Assembly: GCA_016929905.1 (NCBI GenBank)
Contig: JAFGHX010000259.1
Coordinates: 31,645-95,644 of the forward strand
Length of the DNA stretch: 64,000 nucleotides
Direction of reading: 5' to 3'
From: Kiritimatiellia bacterium
Lineage (GTDB): Bacteria > Verrucomicrobiota > Kiritimatiellia > JAFGHX01
This document shows, in pieces, positions 51,494 through 60,273 of this stretch. A program made the position numbers and the translations under genes. The notes beneath the pieces were generated by a model that did no database searches, was not told the origin of the DNA, and saw only the letters and a list, made by a program, of their open reading frames with translations. Position 1 is the first letter of the stretch; each line of letters starts with the position of its first letter.

Positions 51494-53683
51494 ATGCCGA
51501 AGAGACTCCTTCTGATTCTTGATTCCTCCAACCCGTCGGACGATCTGCTCCAGACCGTCTATGGCGGGTTGGAGCCAACCGCGGCAGGGTTGCGCGCGAG
51601 CCTGGCGACAAACGTGCGCGGCTATCTGCGCGGCGCGCCTTTGAAGAGCCTGCACGTGACGATTCGCGGCGTGGGAACCGGGCAAGGCGCGCCGCAGCTG
51701 CTCACCTCCAATTATGAACTGCGCATCGGCTCACCCGAGAATCCCACCACGGGCGCCCGGCTCGATTCCTCTCCGATCGCCATGACCGGCAGGGCCGTCG
51801 TGCAGGAAGAGGCGCCTTTCGCGGTTTCCTATGAACGCGCGGGCGGCCGCATTCGCATACTCCTGGATGGAAACGAGATTCTCAACGCTCCGGATCCGAG
51901 ACCGGGGCTGGGGCTTTTTGATTTCGAAATCCTGTTTCCCGCCGGCGCGTTGGTAAGCGACGTGCGGATCGAGGGCGACCTTTCCGAGGAAAGGGTTTGC
52001 CCGCCGGCGAGATCGGACGCGTTCGCGCTTTCGGTCTGTACGGATTTCCCGGACGATGTGGCACACCATGCCTGGACCGGAAAGACGTTTGCCGAATCCA
52101 TGCGTTTCTACCGCCAGAACGGGATTTCGCGCGTCTACTATATCTGCCCGGCATACGACGACGGCTATTGGGACCAGGAGGCGCGCGCCTGGTGGCACGC
52201 GCCGGCAGGCGCCCCCGTCAACGAGGAAGGCGGCTACTGCGGGAATGTCCGAAAAACGTATGAGGCGGTCGGCGACTTTCTTCCCGCGGCCGCGCGCGCG
52301 GCGCACGCCGAAGGGCTTTCCTTTTTCGCCGTGCTCAAGCCGTATGAATCGGCGCTCCCCTTCGGCCTTTTTCCGGAAGGATCGAAGGAGGCGCGGCGGT
52401 TCGGCAAGATCCCGCGCTTGGGCGGGCCGCTCTGGCTCACGCCCCACTTCACCGCGCAAAACCCCACTCTTCGGGTGGAGCGGAATATGGGCGATGTCCC
52501 CGAGGATATCGCGAAACGGCGAGTGGGCGCGATTCGACTGACCGCGGAGCGGGGCCTGACGGGACGCTTGGACCCCAGCCGCCTGCGTCTGTGGACAAGC
52601 GCCAATAACGGCGATTACCGCCTGTACAAAGGCGCGCTGCAGGCCCGACTCGAACGGGAATCGCCTCAGACGATTTCGCTCTCCGGCCTGGAACTGCCTG
52701 GGCGTTTCTTCGCCATCACCGTGGAGGGTTCGCCAACCTGGTCTTTCGGGAACAGCCTGCCGGAACTGATTGAAGTGCGAGACACCCAGGGGCGGCTCCT
52801 TCCCATTACGTTCGGCCAGACTCAGGCGCGGCCACGGGCCGATTTTCGGGTGTTGGGCTTCGCGTTCGATATCACGCCGGTCTCCTCCTCCATCCAGCAT
52901 CGCGACGAATACGCCTGGCTCGACGGCGGCAACCCCCTGGGCGTCGGCCTGGGCAGGGAACGCTATTTGCCGGGCCAGCTGTGCGAGGCGTATGCCGAGG
53001 TCCAGGCCTGGTGGCTGCGGCAGGTGGAGCACTGCATCGCCTCGGGCGTGGACGGCGTTGATTTCCGCGTGGTCCACCACAACCGCACCTATGATTGGAC
53101 ATCTTTCGGATTCAATGCCCCGCTGGTGGACGCATTCCGACAGCGGCACGGCCTCGACATCCTGCGCGAGCCGTTCGATTACGCGGATCTGCGTCGTCTG
53201 CGCGGTGAGCGGTACACGGCCTTTCTGCGGAAAGCGCGCCGCCGCCTGCGCGAAGCCGGGAAAGCCATGCACCTCCATATTTCGCGGGGCATGAAGACGC
53301 CGGAGTGGCATACGGAGTCCGAGATCCATTTTGACTGGCCTGCCTGGATACGAGAAGATCTGGCCGACGAGGTCACGGTCAAGACAAGCTCAATGCGCGG
53401 GTCCAACAGCCCGTACGTGGCCGCCGCCGCCCGGCCGGCAGGTTTGAAGATGAACTTCTGCCCCTACCTGAATGGCTTGCCGGGAAATTCGAACGGACGT
53501 GCGATCATGAACCATCTGGTGCATGACGCGCTGGACGGCGGCGCGGACGGGTTCATACTCTATGAGAATGCCGCGTTCATGGCCGCCAAGGCGGACGGGT
53601 CCATCCGAATAACCTGTCCGTGGATGGTCGAGATGGCGGCGCAGTTCGCAAGACCGAACAGAGAAAGAATCGGGAACAGATGA
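51494..53683 (+). CDS. TIM-barrel glycoside hydrolase-like protein
   Basis: 729 aa from the ATG at 51494 (MPKRLLLILDSSNPSDDLL). An in-frame extension to 51350 lacks support. The central and C-terminal parts read as an eight-stranded barrel similar to the GHL10/alpha-amylase-like hypothetical glycosidases, with ESMRFYRQNGISRVYYIC, CIASGVDGVDFRVVHHNRT, KAMHLHISRGM and GGADGFILYENAAF. Asp and Glu residues at the ends of predicted strands (DGVDFR, YENA) are candidate catalytic groups. No signal peptide is visible. The stop overlaps the next start (ATGA), so the two products are coupled. The substrate is unknown. Confidence 0.65.
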   Translation: MPKRLLLILDSSNPSDDLLQTVYGGLEPTAAGLRASLATNVRGYLRGAPLKSLHVTIRGVGTGQGAPQLLTSNYELRIGSPENPTTGARLDSSPIAMTGRAVVQEEAPFAVSYERAGGRIRILLDGNEILNAPDPRPGLGLFDFEILFPAGALVSDVRIEGDLSEERVCPPARSDAFALSVCTDFPDDVAHHAWTGKTFAESMRFYRQNGISRVYYICPAYDDGYWDQEARAWWHAPAGAPVNEEGGYCGNVRKTYEAVGDFLPAAARAAHAEGLSFFAVLKPYESALPFGLFPEGSKEARRFGKIPRLGGPLWLTPHFTAQNPTLRVERNMGDVPEDIAKRRVGAIRLTAERGLTGRLDPSRLRLWTSANNGDYRLYKGALQARLERESPQTISLSGLELPGRFFAITVEGSPTWSFGNSLPELIEVRDTQGRLLPITFGQTQARPRADFRVLGFAFDITPVSSSIQHRDEYAWLDGGNPLGVGLGRERYLPGQLCEAYAEVQAWWLRQVEHCIASGVDGVDFRVVHHNRTYDWTSFGFNAPLVDAFRQRHGLDILREPFDYADLRRLRGERYTAFLRKARRRLREAGKAMHLHISRGMKTPEWHTESEIHFDWPAWIREDLADEVTVKTSSMRGSNSPYVAAAARPAGLKMNFCPYLNGLPGNSNGRAIMNHLVHDALDGGADGFILYENAAFMAAKADGSIRITCPWMVEMAAQFARPNRERIGNR

Positions 53684-55143
53684 ACGTCTTCTTCGAACGC
53701 TATCCGGAACGGTTGGAGGTCCCGATGAGCGACGGCGGAAGCCTGGCTGTACACCGTTACGCGGCGCCAAGCACGGCCGCACCGGTGGTACTGGAGGTGA
53801 CGCCGTACCGCAAGGAATGCGGGCTGGGATACGGATGGAAGCTGGCCGAACGGGGCTACCATTACTGCAGCGCCGACGTGCGCGGTTTTGGCGGGTCGCG
53901 CGGCGGTTACAGCGGCGTCCTTTCCGAGCGCGAGATTCAGGATTACGCCGAATTGATCGAGTGGATCGCGCGGCAGCCCTTCTGTAGCGGCCAGGTCGCG
54001 ACCATCGGCGGTTCCTACAATGGCGCCAGTCAAATGCTCGTCGCCGCGCGCCGTCCGAAAGGTCTGGTATGCATCGCCCCCCTGTACGCACCGGTGGACT
54101 TTTACCGCGACTGGAACTGGCGCGGCGGCATTGTGAGTTTCTGCGACTGGGGGATGACCTATTTCCGCTGCAACCAAGCCGCCACCCTGCGCAGCGGGCT
54201 GCGGTTCTACTACTCGGACCTGCTGTCGCAGCGCGTCGACAACGACGCATACCGCAAGCGTTCGGCCGAATATGTCCTGCCGCAGATCCATGTGCCGGCT
54301 CTGCTTGGCGGCGGCTGGAACGACTATTTCCTGCGGGGCACCATTCGGGCGTTTGAACGCATTCCTTCGTCGCGGCGGCTGGTTGTGGGACCGTGGGGAC
54401 ACGGAGGCAACGAGTACATGGCCGAAATCCTCCCTTGGCTCGACTGGTGGCTCACGGGCAAAGGGAAGGACCCGGTCGCCAATCCCAGGGTCCGGCTCTT
54501 CAGGTCCGGCAGCAACGAGTGGATCGAACGCAACAACTGGTTCAACCCCAAACGCGCGCAATGGCGCGAATGGTCCCCCTTTGCCGTGGCGACCGATGCG
54601 TACATGCCGCCGAATTTCAGCGGGATCCCGCTTCCGCGCAATATCCGCGCGGCCTTTCCTCCGAACTCGGGGTTTGCCCATTGGCCTGAACTGACAACGG
54701 CGGACAGCGCGCCCTTTGCGGGCAAGACCGTTATAGACGGGCCACCCGCTCTGGAAGCGTTTGTTGATGCGGGACCGGTGGGCGACTATGAATGCCACGC
54801 GCGGCTCTCCGTCGTCCAGCCGGACGGTCGGTGCACGCAACTGACCGAAGGCCGGCTCCTTGCCTCGCACCGCGAATTCGATTTGGCCCGCAGCACCACC
54901 AATTCCGACGGCTATCCGATTGTACCGTGGCATACGCACGCGCGTGCCGAAAGACCCGACCCCGCCGGCTATACGCGGCTGTGCCTTGAAATCAACCCGA
55001 TCTGCCATTGCTTCTGCCCGGGCGACCGTTTGCGGCTGGGCCTCTCTCTGGTCCGCGCCGATGAGCAGGACGTTCCGGCCACGGCGCGCATCGGGCCGCG
55101 GACTCGCGTTCTGCTGCCCTTGACCACGGGGCTCGAAGCCTAG
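53680..55143 (+). CDS. CocE/NonD-family alpha/beta hydrolase
   Basis: 487 aa from the ATG at 53680, overlapping the previous stop by 4 bp. The alpha/beta hydrolase domain has the nucleophile elbow IGGSYNG (Ser112), a candidate acid in GGGWNDYF and the histidine in GPWGHGG. The C-terminal jelly-roll domain typical of CocE and X-Pro dipeptidyl-peptidase proteins ends with FCPGDRLRLGLS. These enzymes cleave esters or Xaa-Pro peptides. In company with a glycosidase-like protein, a role as a carbohydrate ester hydrolase is plausible. No signal peptide is seen. Confidence 0.85.
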   Translation: MNVFFERYPERLEVPMSDGGSLAVHRYAAPSTAAPVVLEVTPYRKECGLGYGWKLAERGYHYCSADVRGFGGSRGGYSGVLSEREIQDYAELIEWIARQPFCSGQVATIGGSYNGASQMLVAARRPKGLVCIAPLYAPVDFYRDWNWRGGIVSFCDWGMTYFRCNQAATLRSGLRFYYSDLLSQRVDNDAYRKRSAEYVLPQIHVPALLGGGWNDYFLRGTIRAFERIPSSRRLVVGPWGHGGNEYMAEILPWLDWWLTGKGKDPVANPRVRLFRSGSNEWIERNNWFNPKRAQWREWSPFAVATDAYMPPNFSGIPLPRNIRAAFPPNSGFAHWPELTTADSAPFAGKTVIDGPPALEAFVDAGPVGDYECHARLSVVQPDGRCTQLTEGRLLASHREFDLARSTTNSDGYPIVPWHTHARAERPDPAGYTRLCLEINPICHCFCPGDRLRLGLSLVRADEQDVPATARIGPRTRVLLPLTTGLEA

Positions 55144-55194
55144 CCCGGTCCCTTTGCCGACTTGTGGTACGCGCGCGGATGCCAAGAGGGCCGG

Positions 55195-55310
55195 GCAGGA
55201 CGCCTTGCTCATTGCCAGACACCCGGAAATGCGCTCCCCGCATTTCGGGCATTGGCCCTTGCCGTGGTCGGTGACGGGGTCGGCGTAGCGATCGACGACG
55301 CGCGTGGCAC
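55195..55310 (-). pseudogene. Fragment of the 3' end of the amrS-like radical SAM gene
   Basis: About 110 bp nearly identical to 60260-60370, the last part of the radical-SAM gene, in the same orientation. It has a one-base insertion near 55228 (GGAAATGCG versus GGAATGCG) and several substitutions. The minus strand would encode the last ~30 residues (HVTDHGKGQCPKCG) in broken frames. More degenerate similarity seems to continue to about 55370. No other gene is visible in the 358-bp gap at 55144-55501. Confidence 0.8.
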
Positions 55311-55501
55311 GCCTCCCGCACCGGGCGGTCTGGCTTGCCCCGCCGCGATATCGCCATCATTCGCCGTCCGTCCTGGGCCGCCCCGTCGAGGCCCAGCGCC
55401 GACATTGCCCCGTATTCGGAACCGCCGCGCCTCCGCGTTCTTCCGGCTCGCCATCGCCCTCGATCCATGCTATCCTACGCTAGAAGTCGGTTTGCTTTCC
55501 C

Positions 55502-58500
55502 ATGTTGGACCTTCGCCATTCTGGTATGCCTGCTTGCGCGGCCGCGGGCGTCCTGCGCGGCCCGCTCACCGGACAAGTGCCCGGCGTTCTTCTGCCGGTC
55601 GCGCTGCTTGCGTTCTGCGTTGCGCTTCAGGTGGCTGTTCCGGCACGTGCAGCGCCCGTCGATCAGGCTCGCGCCGAGAACGCGATCCGCGGGTGGCTCT
55701 CCTGTGAGCGAGCGCCGCTCGGCGCGGCGCTGGGCCCGGCAATTGAGCGTACCGAGGGGTACCGCGACGAGGCGGGCAAGCTCCTTTACTGGGTCGTCCA
55801 TCTTGCACCGTGCGGCTTCGTTGTCGTGCCGGCCGACGACGCACTGGAACCGGTCTTAGCCTTCTCCGCGCTGCCCGAGTTCGTCGCGTCTCCGCACAAC
55901 CCGCTCTATGTGTTGGTCGAGAGCGACGTGCGCGCCAGGCTCGCGCACTCGCGCCGGCCCGGCGCACGGATCCGCCAACCCGACGCCCTGGGGCCGGCGC
56001 CGCCCGGGTCGGCAGCCGCGAGGTGGGAACGGCTCGACAGCCTGGGCGCGGCGGTTGCCGCCGGGTCCCCTGCGCCGCCCGCGCCGGCCGGTGAGCCGGC
56101 GGTCAGCGACGAGCGTGTCCCGCCGCTGCTCGCGAGCGTCTGGAGCCAGTCGGTCGAGACGAACGCGACGCAGGCTATCGCCGTTTACAGCTATTACACG
56201 CCGCCGTATGCGGCGGGCGACACGAACAACTTCGTCTGCGGCTGCGTGGCCACCGCGATGGCGCAATTCATGTTCGGCGACCGCTGGCCTGCAACGGGCG
56301 TCGGTACGGCATCGTTCGAGATCAAGACCAACGGCGTGGCGACCACCCGCAGCCTGCGTGGTGGGGACGGCGCGGGCGGCGCGTACAGCTGGGCTGAGAT
56401 GGTGGCGGACCCGGATGCGACGATCAGCGCGGAGCAGGCTCAGGCGATCGGAGCGCTTTGCCACGACGCCGGGGTCGCCGTCAGCATGAGCTACTCGAAC
56501 AACGCGTCGAGTGCGCAGATGTCCAAAGTGCCGCTCGCCCTCACCGACACGTTCGGCTATGCGAACGCCGTATGGAGCTACAACTCGATGGCCGATCTCG
56601 GCGCGGCCGCGAACGACATGGTGAACCCGAACCTGGACGCCGGGCGCGCGACGTTGCTCGGAATCTGGGGCGCGAGCGGCGGGCACGCCATCGCGTGCGA
56701 CGGGTACGGCTACAACGCGAACACGCTCTACCACCACCTGAACATGGGCTGGGCCGGCGTCTGCGACGCCTGGTATGACCTGCCCGACATCAGCGACGCG
56801 GGCTACACGAGCGTGTTCACCTGCGTCTACAACGTATTCACGAACGAAACCGGCGAGATCGTGAGCGGACGCGTGATCGAGAGTAGCGGGCTGCCCGCCA
56901 CGAACGCGACCGTCACGATCGACGGCGGCGGCACGAACCGCACGACCGGCACGAACGCGCGCGGAATCTATGCGTTCCCGGGCCTGCTGGCGGACACCGA
57001 GTATGAGGTCTCCGTCGAGACGCCCGGCTACAGCTACCCGGCGCGCTGGGTCGCGACGGGCAACTCGCGGCAATCCGCCGCGCTCGCGGGCAACTGCTGG
57101 GGCGTCGACTTCAGCCCGAACGTCTACGTCTCGCCCGCCGGCTCGCACACGCCGCCGTTCAGCGACTGGGCAACCGCCGCCACGAACATTCAGGCCGCCG
57201 TCGATCAGGCCGCTGCCGGCGAGGCGGTCGTTCTCACGAACGGCACCTACACGCTCGCCGCGCACATTCTGGTGACGAACGCCATCACCGTGCGCGGCCT
57301 GGCCGGCAGCGACGCGACGATCGTGGACGGAAATGACACCGTGCGTTGCTTCCGGATCGAGCATACGGACGCGATCGTCGACGGGCTCACGCTCCGGCGC
57401 GGAAACGCGACCGACGGCGGCGCGGTCTACGCCGTGAACGGCGGCACGATAAAGAACTGCACGCTCGTCCACAACAGCGCCGGCACCGCCGGCGGCGCCG
57501 TCTACGGACCGGGCGGATTGCTTGTCCAGAACTGTACGATCGCATCCAACTCCGCCGGCTATGGCGCCGCCGTCTACCTGGCCGCGGGCGGGTCCGTGAT
57601 CGGCTGTACGATCGTGAGCAACGCCGCGGCGACTCACGGCGGCGGCGTCTACTGCGAGCTGGGTGGCACGGTGCAGGGCTGCACGCTGCGCCAGAACCGC
57701 GCTGTTCAGAACGGAGGTGGCGCCTATTGCGAGCAGGGCGGCATCCTCTCCTACTGCACGATCGTCGCCAATACGGCGGCCCAGGCCGGGGCGGCCTACT
57801 GCCGCCAGTACGGGGGGGAAGTCGCCTACTGCACCATCTATAGCAATGCCGCCACCGACGCGGCCGGCGCGGTCATGTGCGACCAGGACGGCGAAGTCCA
57901 CAACAGCCTGATCTACGAGAACAGTTCCGGCGGCGACGCGGGCGGCGTGTTCTGCGATCAGGGCGGTCTGCTCCAGAACTGCACGATCGCGGACAATTCC
58001 GCGGCGGACGAGGGCGGCGGCGTTTTCTGCTCGAACGGCGGCGCCGTGCACAACTGTATCCTGTACTTCAATACCGCCGTGACGGACGGCTCGAACTTCT
58101 GCGATTTCGGGACCGGCCAGGACTACTGGTCCTGCTGCAGCCTGCCCGCCCCGCCGGGCACGGCCCATCTCACGAACGACCCGCAGTTCGTGTGCGCGTC
58201 AGCCGCGAACTATCACCTGACCGAGGGCTCGCCGTGCATCGACAGCGGCGGGTACCAGTCGTGGATGGAAGATGCGGGGGACCTCGACGGGAATGGCCGC
58301 ATCGCGAACGGGACCGTCGACCGGGGCGCCTACGAGTTCACGCCGGAACCGCTCAACTGCACCCTTGCGGGCGACCCCGTACCGGCCGTCGCCGAGCAGG
58401 CGATCGTGTTCACGGCCACAGTCGACGGCCCGCAGACGGGAGAGGATTTCTACTGGTGGGATTTCGAGAACGACGGAAACTGGGACGTTGCCCGGAGCGA

Positions 58501-60193
58501 ATCGCCGACGGCGACGAACGCGTACGCGTCGACGGGCACCTATTCGGTCGCGCTCAAGGTGCTGACCCAACGCGGCCAGTTCGGTGGCACGACCAATACC
58601 GGCTACGTCACCGCACACCCACGCCCCGCGGTCACGTACGTCTCGCTCACCGGCACCGACACCGCGCCCTACACGAACTGGACGATGGCCGCCACGGAGC
58701 TTCAGACCGGCGTCGATGCCGTCGCGGATGGCGGCGAAGTGGTCGTCTGGGACGGCACCTATTCGACGGGCGGCCGCGCGGTGTACAACGGCATGACGAA
58801 CCGCGTCGCCGTCACCAATGCCGTCACCGTGCGCAGCCGCCTCAACTGGCCTGCGCTTTCGATCATCCGCGGCAGCGGCGGGTTCCTGGGCGCATCCGCC
58901 GTGCGCTGCGCTTATCTCGGCTCCGGCGCCAGGCTGATCGGGCTCATCCTCGAGGACGGGCGCACCCGCACGACCGGCGATCTGTGGTACGAAAAGAGCG
59001 GCGGCGGCGTGCTCTGCGAGGGCGGCACGCTCTCGAACTGTCTCGTCCACAACTGCACCGCCTATATGCAGGCCGGCGGCGTCCTCGTCTACGGCAGCGG
59101 GCTGGTCCAGGACAGCACCATCCAGCTCAACGACGGCTGGAACGGATGCGGTGGGGTCACCTTCTACTGGGGCGGCACGATCGAAGATTCCACCATCGAG
59201 TCCTGCGAAAACGGCGGCGTCACGTTCTCCTGGGGCGGCACCGCGCGGCGCTGTCGAATCCAGAACAACAGCAGTGACGACGACGGCGGCGGCGTCTACT
59301 GCTCGATCGGTGGCACGCTCGAAAGCTGCCTCGTCTACCACAACACCGCCACGGACCGTGGCGGGGGTGTCTACTGCTCCTACGGCGGCACCGTGCTCGG
59401 CTGCACGATCGTCAGCAACAGCGCCAGCCACGCGGGCGGCATCTGCGGAACCCGCGACTTTGCCGACCCCGGCTACCCCTGGGGCGTGGTCAGCAACTCG
59501 ATCGTCTACTACAATGCCGCCGACAGCAACGCGAACTACTACCATGCCGCCGAGTCCGGCTCGAACGCCGTCGAATACGCCTACTGCTGCACCACGCCCG
59601 CACCGGACGGGCCCGGCCACATCGCCGCCGAGCCCGGCTTCCGAGAGACGACCGGCGCCGGCCTGCGCCTGCGCTGGAGCGCGCCTTGTATCGATGCCGG
59701 CTCACCCACCGGCTATCCCGCCACGGATCTCGAGAAGAACGACCGCCCGCTCGACGGCAACTGCGACGGCACGAACCGCTGCGATATCGGCGCCTACGAA
59801 CACGACCCCACCGCCGCCGACAGCGACGCCGACGGACTGACCGACGCCGAGGAATTCGAACTGTACGGCACTGAACCGCTGGTCGCCGACTCGGACGGCG
59901 ACCAGCAGAACGACGGCGACGAGACGATCGCCGGCACCGACCCGCTCAGCGCCACGAACTATTTCCGCGTTCACGACCTGGCCACGGACGGCACCGAACT
60001 GATCATGTCCTGGCAAGGCGTCACCGGCCGGCTCTACACCGTGCAGACCAGCACGAACCTCGCCGCGGAAGCCGCATGGACCAACGTCCCCGCCTACGTC
60101 GACCGCGACGGCGTCGCCGGCACCATGTGCTTTACGAACTCCGCCCCGCTCAGCATCCCGGAATACCATCGCGTCCGCGTGCGAACGGAATGA
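55502..60193 (+). CDS. Giant secreted C10 (streptopain-type) peptidase with beta-helix, PKD-like and Ca-binding repeat modules
   Basis: 1563 aa. No good ribosome binding site precedes the ATG at 55502, so the start may be a few codons later. A signal peptide ends near residue 50 (VAVPARA-AP). The C10 cysteine peptidase domain has the nucleophile in CGCVATAMAQ (Cys248) and the histidine in SGGHAIACDGYG (His395), followed by HHLNMGW. A Cna-like or carboxypeptidase-regulatory sandwich (SGRVIESSGLPATNATVTIDG), a Cys/Gly-rich beta-helix with repeated GGGVYC and NCTI coils, a PKD-like domain (YWWDFENDGNWDV), a second beta-helix and thrombospondin-3-like repeats (DSDADGLTDAEEF) follow. The C-terminal VTGRLYTVQTSTNL domain is common in secreted PVC proteins. 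It probably degrades host or environmental protein while bound to a surface. Confidence 0.85.
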   Translation: MLDLRHSGMPACAAAGVLRGPLTGQVPGVLLPVALLAFCVALQVAVPARAAPVDQARAENAIRGWLSCERAPLGAALGPAIERTEGYRDEAGKLLYWVVHLAPCGFVVVPADDALEPVLAFSALPEFVASPHNPLYVLVESDVRARLAHSRRPGARIRQPDALGPAPPGSAAARWERLDSLGAAVAAGSPAPPAPAGEPAVSDERVPPLLASVWSQSVETNATQAIAVYSYYTPPYAAGDTNNFVCGCVATAMAQFMFGDRWPATGVGTASFEIKTNGVATTRSLRGGDGAGGAYSWAEMVADPDATISAEQAQAIGALCHDAGVAVSMSYSNNASSAQMSKVPLALTDTFGYANAVWSYNSMADLGAAANDMVNPNLDAGRATLLGIWGASGGHAIACDGYGYNANTLYHHLNMGWAGVCDAWYDLPDISDAGYTSVFTCVYNVFTNETGEIVSGRVIESSGLPATNATVTIDGGGTNRTTGTNARGIYAFPGLLADTEYEVSVETPGYSYPARWVATGNSRQSAALAGNCWGVDFSPNVYVSPAGSHTPPFSDWATAATNIQAAVDQAAAGEAVVLTNGTYTLAAHILVTNAITVRGLAGSDATIVDGNDTVRCFRIEHTDAIVDGLTLRRGNATDGGAVYAVNGGTIKNCTLVHNSAGTAGGAVYGPGGLLVQNCTIASNSAGYGAAVYLAAGGSVIGCTIVSNAAATHGGGVYCELGGTVQGCTLRQNRAVQNGGGAYCEQGGILSYCTIVANTAAQAGAAYCRQYGGEVAYCTIYSNAATDAAGAVMCDQDGEVHNSLIYENSSGGDAGGVFCDQGGLLQNCTIADNSAADEGGGVFCSNGGAVHNCILYFNTAVTDGSNFCDFGTGQDYWSCCSLPAPPGTAHLTNDPQFVCASAANYHLTEGSPCIDSGGYQSWMEDAGDLDGNGRIANGTVDRGAYEFTPEPLNCTLAGDPVPAVAEQAIVFTATVDGPQTGEDFYWWDFENDGNWDVARSESPTATNAYASTGTYSVALKVLTQRGQFGGTTNTGYVTAHPRPAVTYVSLTGTDTAPYTNWTMAATELQTGVDAVADGGEVVVWDGTYSTGGRAVYNGMTNRVAVTNAVTVRSRLNWPALSIIRGSGGFLGASAVRCAYLGSGARLIGLILEDGRTRTTGDLWYEKSGGGVLCEGGTLSNCLVHNCTAYMQAGGVLVYGSGLVQDSTIQLNDGWNGCGGVTFYWGGTIEDSTIESCENGGVTFSWGGTARRCRIQNNSSDDDGGGVYCSIGGTLESCLVYHNTATDRGGGVYCSYGGTVLGCTIVSNSASHAGGICGTRDFADPGYPWGVVSNSIVYYNAADSNANYYHAAESGSNAVEYAYCCTTPAPDGPGHIAAEPGFRETTGAGLRLRWSAPCIDAGSPTGYPATDLEKNDRPLDGNCDGTNRCDIGAYEHDPTAADSDADGLTDAEEFELYGTEPLVADSDGDQQNDGDETIAGTDPLSATNYFRVHDLATDGTELIMSWQGVTGRLYTVQTSTNLAAEAAWTNVPAYVDRDGVAGTMCFTNSAPLSIPEYHRVRVRTE

Positions 60194-60273
60194 AGCGCCA
60201 ATCGGGAAGACAGGGCCGCATCTTCTCCGTCACTTCGTTTTGAGCTTCTTCGCTGGCATGCAGGACGCCTGGC

